Below the pieces are notes generated by a model. That model saw nothing but the letters and a program-made list of their open reading frames with translations. It was not told the origin of the DNA and ran no database searches. From JBHJGM01 sp050331815 (GTDB taxonomy: Bacteria > Verrucomicrobiota > Verrucomicrobiia > Opitutales > JBHJGM01): 64,000 bases of DNA. Below are positions 25,330 to 34,122 of this stretch, in pieces; the stretch's first letter is position 1; each line of letters begins with the position of its first letter. A program made the position numbers and the translations under genes. The stretch lies in the NCBI GenBank assembly GCA_050331815.1, contig JBHJGM010000012.1, forward strand, positions 9,279-73,278, written 5' to 3'.

Positions 25330-26031
25330 TCAGGCGGGAGCGATTTCGGGGGCTGGGCGGCTGGCCGGGGACCAGTGTCCGGTCAGCCATCGGTGCAGCG
25401 CGTAAACGAGCGGCGTATCCACCAACGCGATACACAGCTTGAGCAGCCAGTAGGCGAGGGTGGTCTGGAGGTACTCGCCAAAGCTCTTGAACACGCCCGG
25501 GTAGTAAAAGGCGATGCCGTTGAAGATAAGCGAATCGATCAGCTGCGAGGAGATGGTGGAAAGGTTGTTGCGCAGCCACATGTGGCGGCCCCCGGTAATG
25601 CGTTTCCAGAAATGGTAGGCCCAGACGTCGTGAGTTTGGGCGGCGAGGTAGGCCGTCAGCGAGGCGAGCACGATCAGTCCGACCGCCCCTAGTGTGGTGG
25701 CGAAGGCTTCCTGATGCGGGTAGCTGTCGGCCGGCGTCAGCACGATGGCCCAGTTTGCCAGCCCCAGCACGATGAGATTCGTTAAAAAGCCCATCCAGAC
25801 CAGAAACTGCGCGTTCTTTTTGCCGTAGACCTCGGAGACAACGTCGGTGATTGGAAACGTAATCCAGTAGCACAGAATGCCCGCGCCGACCGGTGCGAAC
25901 CAGATGGGCAAGTCGCTGAGCTTGCCGCTGATGACGTTAAGAATCGCCATCACGGCCACAAAGACCGTTAGGAGCAGGGCGTAGGGCTTGTCGATGGAAC
26001 GCACAATGCCCGCTGTGGCAGCGGGTTGCAT
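25330..26031 (-). CDS. Queuosine-precursor transporter (YhhQ/QPTR family)
   Basis: 233 aa with six or so membrane helices and the family hallmarks PITDVVSEVYGKKNAQ near residue 60 and HMWLRNNLSTISSQLIDSLI near 140, ending in LVDTPLVYAL. These vitamin-uptake-type proteins import queuosine precursors (preQ0/preQ1 or queuine) for tRNA modification. The ATG at 26031 was chosen because the longer reading frame upstream (to 26145) overlaps the divergent antitoxin gene. No queuosine biosynthesis gene is in the window. Confidence 0.88.
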   Translation of the reverse strand: MQPAATAGIVRSIDKPYALLLTVFVAVMAILNVISGKLSDLPIWFAPVGAGILCYWITFPITDVVSEVYGKKNAQFLVWMGFLTNLIVLGLANWAIVLTPADSYPHQEAFATTLGAVGLIVLASLTAYLAAQTHDVWAYHFWKRITGGRHMWLRNNLSTISSQLIDSLIFNGIAFYYPGVFKSFGEYLQTTLAYWLLKLCIALVDTPLVYALHRWLTGHWSPASRPAPEIAPA

Positions 26032-26086
26032 GCCAGCGGATGAGGGTGCTGTTGACCAACACGTGCGAAGCTGGCAAGATACGTGT

Positions 26087-26338
26087 ATGAAGCAAAAGCT
26101 GACACTGACGGTGGACGCCGAGGTGGTCACCCAAATCAAGCGCACGGCGCGTCAGCGCGGCTCATCGGTCTCGTCGATGTTCGAGAAGTGGGCCCGCACG
26201 CAGCAGATTTCCCCAAAGCAGCCCACGCTTTCGGAGCAGCTGATGGGGACTTGGAATGAGGCCCGCCTTCGTGATCTAGCCAAGACCGATGGCCGGATCG
26301 CGGCAATCCTCGAGAAGCACACCAAGCATATGAAATGA
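26087..26338 (+). CDS. VapB-like antitoxin (DUF6364-type ribbon-helix-helix)
   Basis: 83 aa: a beta strand KLTLTVDAEVVTQIKRTARQ, then a helix pair (RGSSVSSMFEKWART), as in ribbon-helix-helix antitoxins, and a charged C-terminal tail to bind the toxin. The stop overlaps the start of the PIN-domain gene (ATGA, 26335-26338), the usual antitoxin-first arrangement. It probably autoregulates the pair from the 55-bp gap shared with the divergent transporter. Confidence 0.8.
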   Translation: MKQKLTLTVDAEVVTQIKRTARQRGSSVSSMFEKWARTQQISPKQPTLSEQLMGTWNEARLRDLAKTDGRIAAILEKHTKHMK

Positions 26339-26748
26339 GAGCGCTTTTGGACACGAACATTCTGCTAGATGTCCTGATGGAACGGCGTCCTTGGTTCATA
26401 GAGTCTGGGGCTGTGGTTGATTGGTGTTCGGCAAATCCTGGTGGCGGTTGGATTGCCTGGCATAGCTTGTCCACGCTTTACTATCTGGGTCGACGTCATG
26501 TTGGGCAGTCACTCGTGATGCAGCAGATCGAGACGCTGACGAACAAGGTAGACATCTGCCCGGTGGATTCGCGCTCGGCGCAATTGGCGCTGGCATTGCC
26601 TATGAAAGACTTTGAGGACGCCATGCAGGCGGCGGCCGCGCAAAGCGCCCGCCTGGACGCTGTGGTCACGCGCAACGTGTCGGATTACAAGGGCTCGGTC
26701 GTCCCGGCGATGGCCCCTGCGAACTTCTTAATGCAGGTGGAGGAGTAA
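26335..26748 (+). CDS. PIN-domain toxin (VapC-like)
   Basis: 137 aa. PIN-fold acidic residues are present: Asp6 in ALLDTNILLDVL, a Glu/Asp pair in MKDFEDAMQAAAA and the closing TRNVSDYKGS. PIN toxins are Mg-dependent ribonucleases, often cutting tRNA or rRNA. Coupled by a 4-bp overlap to the antitoxin. Target unknown. Confidence 0.87.
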   Translation: MRALLDTNILLDVLMERRPWFIESGAVVDWCSANPGGGWIAWHSLSTLYYLGRRHVGQSLVMQQIETLTNKVDICPVDSRSAQLALALPMKDFEDAMQAAAAQSARLDAVVTRNVSDYKGSVVPAMAPANFLMQVEE

Positions 26749-26788
26749 GCTCGCCTGTACACCGACGACAGTTTCAACAATCGATTCC

Positions 26789-27247
26789 ATGTCTGACTCA
26801 ACACCAGTTACGATTCCTCCGGTCGCCCTTTCTTTAACTGTACAGGACGCATCGGCTGCGCTGCATTTCTACAACAATGCGTTCGAAGCTCGGGAGCTCT
26901 ACCGCTTCGAAGTTGCGGGAAAGGGCGTGTTGCATGCCGAATTCGCCGTGCGCGGAACGAAGCTTTACATCTCAGACGAGGCTCCTGACTTCCAGGCTTT
27001 CGCAATGCCAAGAGGCACGATGGCCAGTTGCCTGATTTGCCTTGAAAGCGATGACTGCGACGGCGATTACAAGCGCGCGATGGAAGCCGGGGCTAGTTCG
27101 ATCACCCAGCCCGAAAACCAATTTCACGGCGTGCGTAACGCGGTCGTTCTCGATCCGTTTGGTTACCGATGGTGTTTCAATCAAGTTGTCGAGGCTCTCA
27201 CGGACGATGAAATCGCGCAGCGGGCCAAGGAGCGTATTGGGCTTTGA
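26789..27247 (+). CDS. VOC/glyoxalase-like (PhnB-type) protein
   Basis: 152 aa. A vicinal-oxygen-chelate fold: LSLTVQDASAALHFYNNAFE, HAEFAVRGTKLYISDE and a second half ending VVLDPFGYRWCFNQVV, as in PhnB/YdcJ-like proteins. Such proteins bind a metal and act as isomerases, dioxygenases or resistance proteins; the role here is unknown. It follows the toxin by 40 bp but is probably unrelated. Confidence 0.82.
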   Translation: MSDSTPVTIPPVALSLTVQDASAALHFYNNAFEARELYRFEVAGKGVLHAEFAVRGTKLYISDEAPDFQAFAMPRGTMASCLICLESDDCDGDYKRAMEAGASSITQPENQFHGVRNAVVLDPFGYRWCFNQVVEALTDDEIAQRAKERIGL

Positions 27248-27370
27248 CAGCGCATCACCTTCAGCGATTTGACCCAACAAATGCTTGAGGTTGAGCGCGG
27301 CGGGACCCCCAGCAGGGATTCATCTAGTGCGAAGCGACCGGGCTCGGAATAACCCGGTGAGCGAGCGCGG

Positions 27371-28717
27371 CTACATCACGCCGTGCGCGGACATGGCCTG
27401 TGCGACGCGGAGGAAGCCGGCGATGTTGGCACCGGTGAGGGTGTCGTCCTGCTGGCTGTACTTTTTGGCGTAGTGGCGGCAGGCACTGTGGATGTTCTTC
27501 ATGATGCCCTGCAGACGCGCGTCCACATCCTCAAAGCTCCAGGATTCCCAGCCGGCGTTTTGCTGCATCTCCAGCGCGGAAACGGCCACCCCGCCCGCGT
27601 TGGCAGCCTTGGCCGGCCCGAACAGCAGCCCGGCCTCGCGGTAGACGTCGATGGCCTCGGCGGTCGAGGGCATGTTGGCCCCCTCGCAAACAAGCTTGCA
27701 GCCGTTAGCCGCGAGTTGGCGCGCCGCATCCGCGTCGATTTCATTCTGGGTGGCGCAGGGAAAGGCCAGGTCGCAGGGGATGTCCCAAACGCTTTTGCCC
27801 TTGCGATATTCGGCTTCCGGACGGCAACTGTTGTATTCCGACAGGCGTCCGCGCTCGATCTCCTTAATGGAGCGTAGCGCGTCGAAGTCCAGGCCCTCGC
27901 CGTCGTAAATCGACCCGGAGGAATCTGAGCAGGCGACGACTTTCGCGCCGAGGTCCTGCAGCTTTTTGATCGCGTAGAGGGCGACGTTGCCGGAACCGGA
28001 GACGATCGCGGTCTTGCCTTCCAGCGATTCGTTGTGCGCGGCGAGCAGTTCCTGCGCGAAGTAAACCGCGCCAAAGCCGGTGGCCTCCTTACGCCCGAGG
28101 GAGCCACCCCAGGCGGTGTCCTTGCCGGTCAGCACGCCCAACTCGTAACGCCCCGAGAGCCGTTTGTATTGTCCGAAGAGGTAGCCGATTTCGCGACCAC
28201 CGACCCCAATGTCGCCCGCGGGCACGTCGGTCGACTCGCCGATGTGGCGAAAGAGCTGCGTCATGAAGCTCTGGCAAAAGCGCATGATTTCGCAATCGCT
28301 GCGGCCCTTCGGATTGAAGTCCGAGCCGCCCTTGCCCGCGCCCAGTTGCAGTCCGGTCAGACTGTTTTTGAAGATCTGCTCGAAGGCCAAAAACTTAATG
28401 ACCCCCAGGTTGACTGTTGGATGAAAGCGCAGGCCGCCTTTGTAGGGGCCCAACGCACTGTTGAAATGCACGCGAAAGCCGCGGTTGACGTGGACCTCAC
28501 CGGCGTCGTCCTGCCAGGCCACCCGAAAAATGATCTGGCGTTCGGGCTCGCAGAGGCGCTCGAGCAGATTGCCTTCGCTGATTTCGGGATGCTCCTCGAT
28601 GACGGGCGAGAGGGTGTCGAGCACCTCGTCGACTGCCTGTAAAAAGACGCCTTCGGTGTGGTTGCGCTCGCGGACGTTTTCCTTGACCGAGACCAGGGCT
28701 GGATGGATCGACGACAT
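27371..28717 (-). CDS. gdhA: NADP-specific glutamate dehydrogenase
   Basis: 448 aa, the standard length of the hexameric NADP enzyme. Substrate and catalytic segments are present: YKGGLRFHPTVNLGVIKFLA, LQLGAGKGGSDFNPKGRSD with the catalytic Lys, DVPAGDIGVGGREIGYLFG, and a dinucleotide site IVSGSGNVALYAI. It aminates 2-oxoglutarate to glutamate with NADPH for ammonium assimilation. It stands alone between gaps of 75-120 bp. Confidence 0.96.
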   Translation of the reverse strand: MSSIHPALVSVKENVRERNHTEGVFLQAVDEVLDTLSPVIEEHPEISEGNLLERLCEPERQIIFRVAWQDDAGEVHVNRGFRVHFNSALGPYKGGLRFHPTVNLGVIKFLAFEQIFKNSLTGLQLGAGKGGSDFNPKGRSDCEIMRFCQSFMTQLFRHIGESTDVPAGDIGVGGREIGYLFGQYKRLSGRYELGVLTGKDTAWGGSLGRKEATGFGAVYFAQELLAAHNESLEGKTAIVSGSGNVALYAIKKLQDLGAKVVACSDSSGSIYDGEGLDFDALRSIKEIERGRLSEYNSCRPEAEYRKGKSVWDIPCDLAFPCATQNEIDADAARQLAANGCKLVCEGANMPSTAEAIDVYREAGLLFGPAKAANAGGVAVSALEMQQNAGWESWSFEDVDARLQGIMKNIHSACRHYAKKYSQQDDTLTGANIAGFLRVAQAMSAHGVM

Positions 28718-28791
28718 AAGACTTCCAGTTAATTATTTGCGTTGCAGTAGGCTGACGCGAATCCGCGCGAACGCAACTGAGAGCGCCGAGG

Positions 28792-29796
28792 TCAGCTTTC
28801 CATTCCCTCAAAGCACTCGCGCAGAAAATCGAGGTCTTCGACATCCAGCTTCTGGTCGACCAACGTCAGGTTCGCTTTGACCTCTTCAGCATTTTGAAAC
28901 CCCGGGATCACGCTGGCCACACCTCGGTGGCTGAGGACGAACCGCAGCGCCACCGCCGCGAGCTTTTCCCGGCTGGCACCGAAACGCGAGCGCAGGCGGC
29001 CCAGCCGCTGTTTCACCTTGGTCAGGTATTCGGGCTGGAACATGGGCGCGCCGCTGCGATTGTCACCGTCTTCAAATTGGGGCGGATCCTTCGGATCGAA
29101 CCGCCCGGTCAACAGGCCGACCGCCAGCGGGCTAAAGGCGATAAAGGAGAGGTCGTGCTCTTTCAGCAGATTGGAGACCGTGGAACCGGCCTTGATGAAG
29201 CGCGTATCGATCAGGTTGGCGCGGCTTTGCAGCACCTCTGGCTGCACGATGGGCAGGATCTTTTCAAAGTCTTCTTCGGTGTAGGCGGACTGGCCTTTCA
29301 AGCGGATTTTACCTTCCTGCTGCAGGGCGTTAAGGGTTTCGGCGGCGGGCTCCAGGTAACGATCGTCGGGCCCGAAATCGGCGTTGTGCAGGTAGTACAG
29401 GTCGATGTGGTCACGCTTGAGATTGCGTAGCGACTGCTCGCACTGGTGCCGCAAGTGGAACGGCTCGTAGGGGTGCGCCGCGCTGCCTTGAAGATAGCCG
29501 ACCTTACTGGAGATCACGAACTCATCGCTATGGATATCCAGCCGCTCGAACACACGCGCCAACATGCGCTCGGAGTTTCCGTTGCCGTATAAGTCGGCCA
29601 CGTCAAAGTGGTTGATCCCCTCCTGAATCGCCAGGTCGACGGCTCCGGTGATGGCGTCTTCGTCAACCTCCGGCCAGCCGTGAGATTTCCCGTTCACCCA
29701 GTTCAGGCCGCCCAGGCTGGCACAGCCCAGACCCAGTTCAGAGACTTCGATATCGCTTTGCCCCAGCTTGCGATAATTCATCGCTGAAACAGTCAT
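28792..29796 (-). CDS. Aldo/keto reductase
   Basis: 334 aa; the catalytic tetrad Asp, Tyr (FDVADLYGNGNSE), Lys (VISSKVGYL) and His (LYYLHNADF) is intact. NADPH binding is suggested by the late RFVLSHRGVASVIPGFQNAEEV segment. The substrate is an unknown aldehyde or ketone. An ATG five codons in (MNYRKLG) is an equally likely start. Confidence 0.9.
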   Translation of the reverse strand: MTVSAMNYRKLGQSDIEVSELGLGCASLGGLNWVNGKSHGWPEVDEDAITGAVDLAIQEGINHFDVADLYGNGNSERMLARVFERLDIHSDEFVISSKVGYLQGSAAHPYEPFHLRHQCEQSLRNLKRDHIDLYYLHNADFGPDDRYLEPAAETLNALQQEGKIRLKGQSAYTEEDFEKILPIVQPEVLQSRANLIDTRFIKAGSTVSNLLKEHDLSFIAFSPLAVGLLTGRFDPKDPPQFEDGDNRSGAPMFQPEYLTKVKQRLGRLRSRFGASREKLAAVALRFVLSHRGVASVIPGFQNAEEVKANLTLVDQKLDVEDLDFLRECFEGMES

Positions 29797-29881
29797 CGCG
29801 GAGCCCGCGTCAGGTCAAGCGGAGAGGGGGCCTTTGAAATTGGATTGCCGCCGCGACGCGGACGGCTTTCATCTGCAGGCC

Positions 29882-30358
29882 ATGGACATCGAACTGAAAG
29901 TCTATCCCGAGCAGCTCTTTGCCTTCATCCAGACAAAGACCACTTTTACCGGACTCCGGGCCACCGTTGAAGCCAACCTGGGCCCCTTGATGGAGCTGAG
30001 CCAGACCCTCGGCGAACCGCGTCCGATGACCTTTTTCTACCGCGACGTTACCGGGATGGACCAGGAGTTTACCCTGCAGTTGGCCCTGCCCATTCAGGAG
30101 TGCGAGCAAAGCAAGCTAGGCACCTCGCTCAAGGTCAAGCGGGTGCTGCCGCACGCCTGCGCCTACACTACTTTCACCGGTTCCTACGACGGTTTGATGG
30201 GCGCGTGGATGCAATTCTACGGCGGTTGCGAAGCCCAGGGCTACCAAACCGCCAACGAAGGGCGTGAGATATACCTGAAGTTTGACGGCGATGCCGCCTC
30301 AGCCGAAAACGTTACCGAACTGCAGATGGCGGTGCTCGGGCAGACGCTGGGTGTGTAA
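29882..30358 (+). CDS. GyrI-like small-molecule-binding domain protein
   Basis: 158 aa, a stand-alone SOUL/GyrI-type effector-binding fold: IELKVYPEQLFAFIQTKTTF at the N-terminus, RPMTFFYRDV, and the second half HACAYTTFTGSYDGLMGAW ending EIYLKFDG. There is no DNA-binding domain. Members bind drugs or sequester toxic small molecules. The ATG at 29882 was preferred over an upstream TTG at 29834. Confidence 0.75.
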   Translation: MDIELKVYPEQLFAFIQTKTTFTGLRATVEANLGPLMELSQTLGEPRPMTFFYRDVTGMDQEFTLQLALPIQECEQSKLGTSLKVKRVLPHACAYTTFTGSYDGLMGAWMQFYGGCEAQGYQTANEGREIYLKFDGDAASAENVTELQMAVLGQTLGV

Positions 30359-30375
30359 GGTGAGCTACTATGCCG

Positions 30376-30588
30376 TTAAGCTTTGCTCAGCTCGCTGCCG
30401 GACTTGAGCACCTCGTCGCCGTCTTCCTGTTCGATTAGGTAGGCGGGTGCGTCCTCGGAGGCGTCACGAGTGACTTCGCTGCCTTTCAGCGTCAGTGTGA
30501 TTTTTTGGGTGTAGCGCTTTTTGACTTTGCCGGTGCCTTCGCCGTTGCCCCAATTCCATTTCACTTTGGTTCCTTCAGAGTAGCTCAT
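30376..30588 (-). CDS. DUF2945-like small protein
   Basis: 70 aa: TKVKWNWGNGEGTGKVKKRY, then GSEVTRDASEDAPAYLIEQEDG and VLKSGSELSKA, the pattern of DUF2945 (hypervirulence-associated TUDOR-like) proteins. A small SH3/TUDOR barrel is expected; function unknown. It converges with the GyrI-like gene, 17 bp apart. ATG at 30588. Confidence 0.8.
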   Translation of the reverse strand: MSYSEGTKVKWNWGNGEGTGKVKKRYTQKITLTLKGSEVTRDASEDAPAYLIEQEDGDEVLKSGSELSKA

Positions 30589-30773
30589 TGGTTGCTTTGG
30601 TTTGTATTTGTGTATGCGGTTGCGGCGCGGGCGACATCGATTGATCAATAATCATCCGCAGGCTTCCGGCACTTGCAAGTTTTGCAGAGAAGTCGCCGCC
30701 AGCCACCGAGCGCTGCGTCTGCTCGGATTTCGGTTGTGCTGCCGCGAAAATCTGCGCTGTCTTGAGCGAATTC

Positions 30774-31865
30774 ATGGAGGGCATTCCTGACATCGCTTCG
30801 TTTCGCGAGCGCCGCGCCGAGCTCGACGCCCAGATGGCCGAGCCCGATTTTTTCTCCGACCAGCGACGGGCGGCGGAAGTCTCGCGTGAACACCAGAAAC
30901 TGGGCCAGCTGATCGAGGACTTCGAGTCTCTGGAAAAGATCGAACGCGATTTGAGCGACAATCGCCTGCTCGTGGCGGACACCTCCGCCGAGGATGAACT
31001 GCGCGAAATGGCTCAGGCCGAGTTGCCCGAACTGGAGGCGGCACTCGAGCGTCAGCGGCAGGCGGTGCTGGTGGGCATGCTCCCGCCGGACCCGACCGAT
31101 TCGCGCAACACCGTTGTGGAGATACGCGCCGGTGCCGGGGGCGACGAGGCCTCCCTCTTTGCGGCGGATTTGGCCCGCATGTATCAACGCTTCGCAGAGG
31201 GACGCGGCTGGAAAATCGAGCCGCTCTCGTCGAGTCCGTCAGAGGCGGGCGGCTTCAAGGAAGTGGCCTTCCTAATCAGCGGTGAAGAAGCCTACAAGGC
31301 CATGAAATACGAGAAAGGCGTCCACCGCGTGCAGCGTATCCCGGTGACCGAAGCCGGTGGGCGCATCCACACCTCGACGGCCACGGTGGCGGTGCTCCCC
31401 GAGGCTGAGGAAGTCGATCTGGAGATCAACCCCAACGACCTCGACATCTCGACCATGCGCGCCAGCGGGGCCGGAGGTCAGCACGTCAACACGACCGACT
31501 CGGCCGTGCAGATCATCCACAAGCCGACCGGAGTAACGGTCTACTGCGCCGACGAGCGCTCGCAGATTAAAAACCGCGCCAAGGCCATGACCGTGCTGCG
31601 CTCCCGGCTGCTCGAAGCCAAGATCGAGGAAGAGCAAAAAAAGTATGCCGACGAGCGTCGTAGCCAGGTCGGCACCGGCGACCGTTCCGAGCGCATCCGC
31701 ACCTACAACTTTCCCCAGAGCCGCCTGACTGACCACCGCATCGGCCTGACCGTGCACAGCCTCAACCAGGTGCTCGATGGCGAGCTCAGCGAGATCGTGA
31801 CCGCCCTGCACGATGCCGACAATGCCGCCCGCCTCGAAAAGATGATCGCCAGGGACGCGCGCTAG
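30774..31865 (+). CDS. prfA: Peptide chain release factor 1
   Basis: 363 aa from the ATG at 30774. The GGQ motif in GAGGQHVNTTDSAVQI mediates peptidyl-tRNA hydrolysis. The stop-codon-recognising tripeptide is P-V-T in RIPVTEAGGRIHTS, that is the PxT of RF1 (UAA/UAG) and not the SPF of RF2. The N-terminal coiled-coil domain is complete. No prmC gene follows it here. Confidence 0.96.
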   Translation: MEGIPDIASFRERRAELDAQMAEPDFFSDQRRAAEVSREHQKLGQLIEDFESLEKIERDLSDNRLLVADTSAEDELREMAQAELPELEAALERQRQAVLVGMLPPDPTDSRNTVVEIRAGAGGDEASLFAADLARMYQRFAEGRGWKIEPLSSSPSEAGGFKEVAFLISGEEAYKAMKYEKGVHRVQRIPVTEAGGRIHTSTATVAVLPEAEEVDLEINPNDLDISTMRASGAGGQHVNTTDSAVQIIHKPTGVTVYCADERSQIKNRAKAMTVLRSRLLEAKIEEEQKKYADERRSQVGTGDRSERIRTYNFPQSRLTDHRIGLTVHSLNQVLDGELSEIVTALHDADNAARLEKMIARDAR

Positions 31866-31912
31866 GCGCGCTAGGATTGACCGGCGTGCCTGCGCTACCA
31901 AAGCTAGCTGGC

Positions 31913-33240
31913 ATGCAAACCATTCACGAAGCCGCACGCGATGTAACGGTAGCCGGGAGCTACGACGTCGTCATCGCTGGCGCGGGTCCCTCCGGCATCG
32001 CCGCGGCTCTGGCCAGCGCGCGGACCGGTGCCTCGACGCTCCTTTTGGAAGGTCAGGGCTGTCTGGGCGGCGTCTGGACCGCGGGTCTGCTCAGTTGGAT
32101 CATCGACGCCGGTGGCAAGCAGGGGATCATGACCGAATTGTTCGAAGCCATCGACTCAGGCGGCCTGCGGACTGTCATGCAGTCCGACACCTACGCCACC
32201 GCCTACGATCCGGAGATGATGAAGCGCTTGCTGGAGCGTTTGTGCCTGAAGGCGGGCATACGCATACGGCTGCACACCTGGCTGGTTTCCGCCGAACTCA
32301 ATGATGAGGGGCGGCTCACCCACGTGGTCACCGAATCCAAGTCGGGCCCCGAAGCCTGGGCTGGCCGGGTGCTTGTCGACTGCACCGGTGACGGTGATCT
32401 GGCCGCGCGGGCAGGATGCGGTTTTGACTTTGGGCACCCCGGAACGGGACAAACCCAGCCGTCCAGCCTGTTGGGCTTGCTGGGAGGCCCAGCCCTTGAG
32501 GACGTTCGCCCATTCCTTAGCGGAGGCAGTGACGGCGCGTTTGCTTCGGAAAACAAGCGCCGCCTGCGCGAATTGCTCACCGAACTCGGCGTGGCTCCCA
32601 GTTACGCATCGGCCTCTCTTTTTCCGATTCACGACGGTCTCTACATGTTCATGGCCAACCACGAGTATGGAGTTAAGGCAACCGATGCCGATGACATCAC
32701 CCGGGCGACGCTGCAGGCACGTAGCGAGGTCCATGCCATGGCCACCGCCCTGGGGCGTCACGACGGTCCGTTTAGCGACGCGCGCGCCTGGTCGCGACGG
32801 CGGAGCAGATAGGCGTGCGCGAGGGGCGCCGTATCCACGGGCTGCATACGGTCAGCGTGGACGAAATGATTCGCGGGGCCCGGCACACGGATGCGATTTG
32901 CCGGGTTAACTTCGGCATCGATGTTCACTCAACTGACCCGGCCAAAAGCAAATCCCACAACGCGGAAGATCACGTGCGAACGCAGCCTTACGACATCCCG
33001 TTGCGCGCACTGGTTGCCAAGGACGTCGAAGGTTTGCTCATGGCTGGTCGCTGTATCAGCGGCGACTTTCTCGCGCACTCCAGCTATCGAGTTACCGGCA
33101 ACGCGGTGGCGCTGGGCGTAGCCGCGGGATTTTCTGCGGCTCGTTCCAGTCAGCTGCAGATTCAGCCGTCCAAACTTCCCTTTGAAGCAATCGCCCAAGA
33201 ACTGACTTCAGATGCACCGCAGCCGAGTCTGGCCGGTTGA
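31913..33240 (+). pseudogene. FAD-dependent oxidoreductase, frameshifted
   Basis: Two reading frames make one FAD_oxidored-type protein of about 440 aa. The first (31913 to a stop near 32812) has the FAD motif VVIAGAGPSGIAAALASA, GCLGGVWTAGLLSW and LVDCTGDGDLAARAG. It then turns into ARAWSRRRSR. The second frame continues the family pattern LVATAEQIGVREGRRIHG and ends with GRCISGDFLAHSSYRVTGNA. The shift lies in the CGCGCGCG run at about 32778-32788; removing two bases restores DARLVATAEQ. Either an assembly error or a recent pseudogene. The intact enzyme would be a cytoplasmic flavoprotein of unknown substrate. Confidence 0.82.
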
Positions 33241-33440
33241 CTGCATTAGGCTGGTTTGCGCTCGAGCCATGCAGTTACTAATTGATCATTAAAGCTTGGC
33301 GCAATGTCCGCCGGCCCGTGCATCTGCCGGACCGGCGGTAGGGTTCCCGGATGTTAACGGGAGTTCAGAAAAATTTACGCGTACCACCTAGCCGTTTGAA
33401 CACTCGCGGGCTGGCTGAATAGCCCCCTGCAAGCAGTTGC

Positions 33441-34004
33441 TTAGCTGCCCTCGCGGGTGATGGACGTCCACTTTTTGTCAGCGGTGGCGAGCAGTTCTGT
33501 TTCAGGCGTGCCTTCAGCGATCCACTCATTCCAAAGGTCGAGTGTGTCGGTGCCCCAGGCGTCGTAAAAAAGCAGTAGCCGCTCATCGACGATCTTGTAG
33601 TGTTTCGGGTCCGGTGAAGTCTTACCGCCCTTCACAACGGCGTAGGCACACCAGCCGCCGTAGGCGGGCTCGTATTTGGCGGGTGCCTCAAGAAATTTCT
33701 TTTTGTTGCCCTCGTTCGCAAAGCGATAGGTGACCCCCTGGTGCGTTGCGGTGATGGCCTTCGCGCCTTTCTCAGGCTTCTCTTCCTCAAAGTAACTCAC
33801 CGGATCGTAGCCCTCCAGCGCGAGGCTGCGCTTGTTCAAGTCCCAGTGCTTTTGGCGGATTTGCGCCTCTTCTTTTTCGCCGAGTGGCGTGAGCAGCGGT
33901 GTAGCGCTGAGTTGACTGGCGGCGGCAAAAACGGCGATGAACGCGATCAGTAGGACGGCAAGCGTCCCACCGGCGCGCGGCGAGGAGGCGTAGTAGCGAT
34001 TCAT
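33441..34004 (-). CDS. Membrane-anchored/secreted YHS-domain protein
   Basis: 187 aa from the ATG at 34004. An N-terminal hydrophobic helix (LAVLLIAFIAVFAAAS) acts as leader or anchor. The YHS domain reads ALEGYDPVSYFEEEKPEKGA, TYRFANEGNKKKFLEAP and EPAYGGWCAYAV, then a conserved tail DPKHYKIVDERLLLFY. Such periplasmic YHS proteins are thought to bind a transition metal (Cys is retained in GGWCAY). Divergent from the epimerase gene, 118 bp apart. Confidence 0.83.
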   Translation of the reverse strand: MNRYYASSPRAGGTLAVLLIAFIAVFAAASQLSATPLLTPLGEKEEAQIRQKHWDLNKRSLALEGYDPVSYFEEEKPEKGAKAITATHQGVTYRFANEGNKKKFLEAPAKYEPAYGGWCAYAVVKGGKTSPDPKHYKIVDERLLLFYDAWGTDTLDLWNEWIAEGTPETELLATADKKWTSITREGS

Positions 34005-34122
34005 GGTTCGGGAAGTCTTCAATTCTGGCGGTTGTTTTCAGTCCGAGCCCACACCACACGACTTATTCCCGTCTGCGCAACCTTTGCCTTGTGGCCACGG
34101 CCCGGATACGCCACTTAGCTGC

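Noticed and set aside
25238..25873. Alternative 211-aa minus frame overlapping the queuosine-precursor transporter
   Set aside because: Arg/Pro/Gly-rich shadow translation; the other frame contains all membrane helices and family motifs.
33308..33338. CCGCCGG/CCGGCGG inverted repeat after the FAD oxidoreductase as terminator
   Set aside because: Long loop, no T-run and almost 70 bp beyond the stop.
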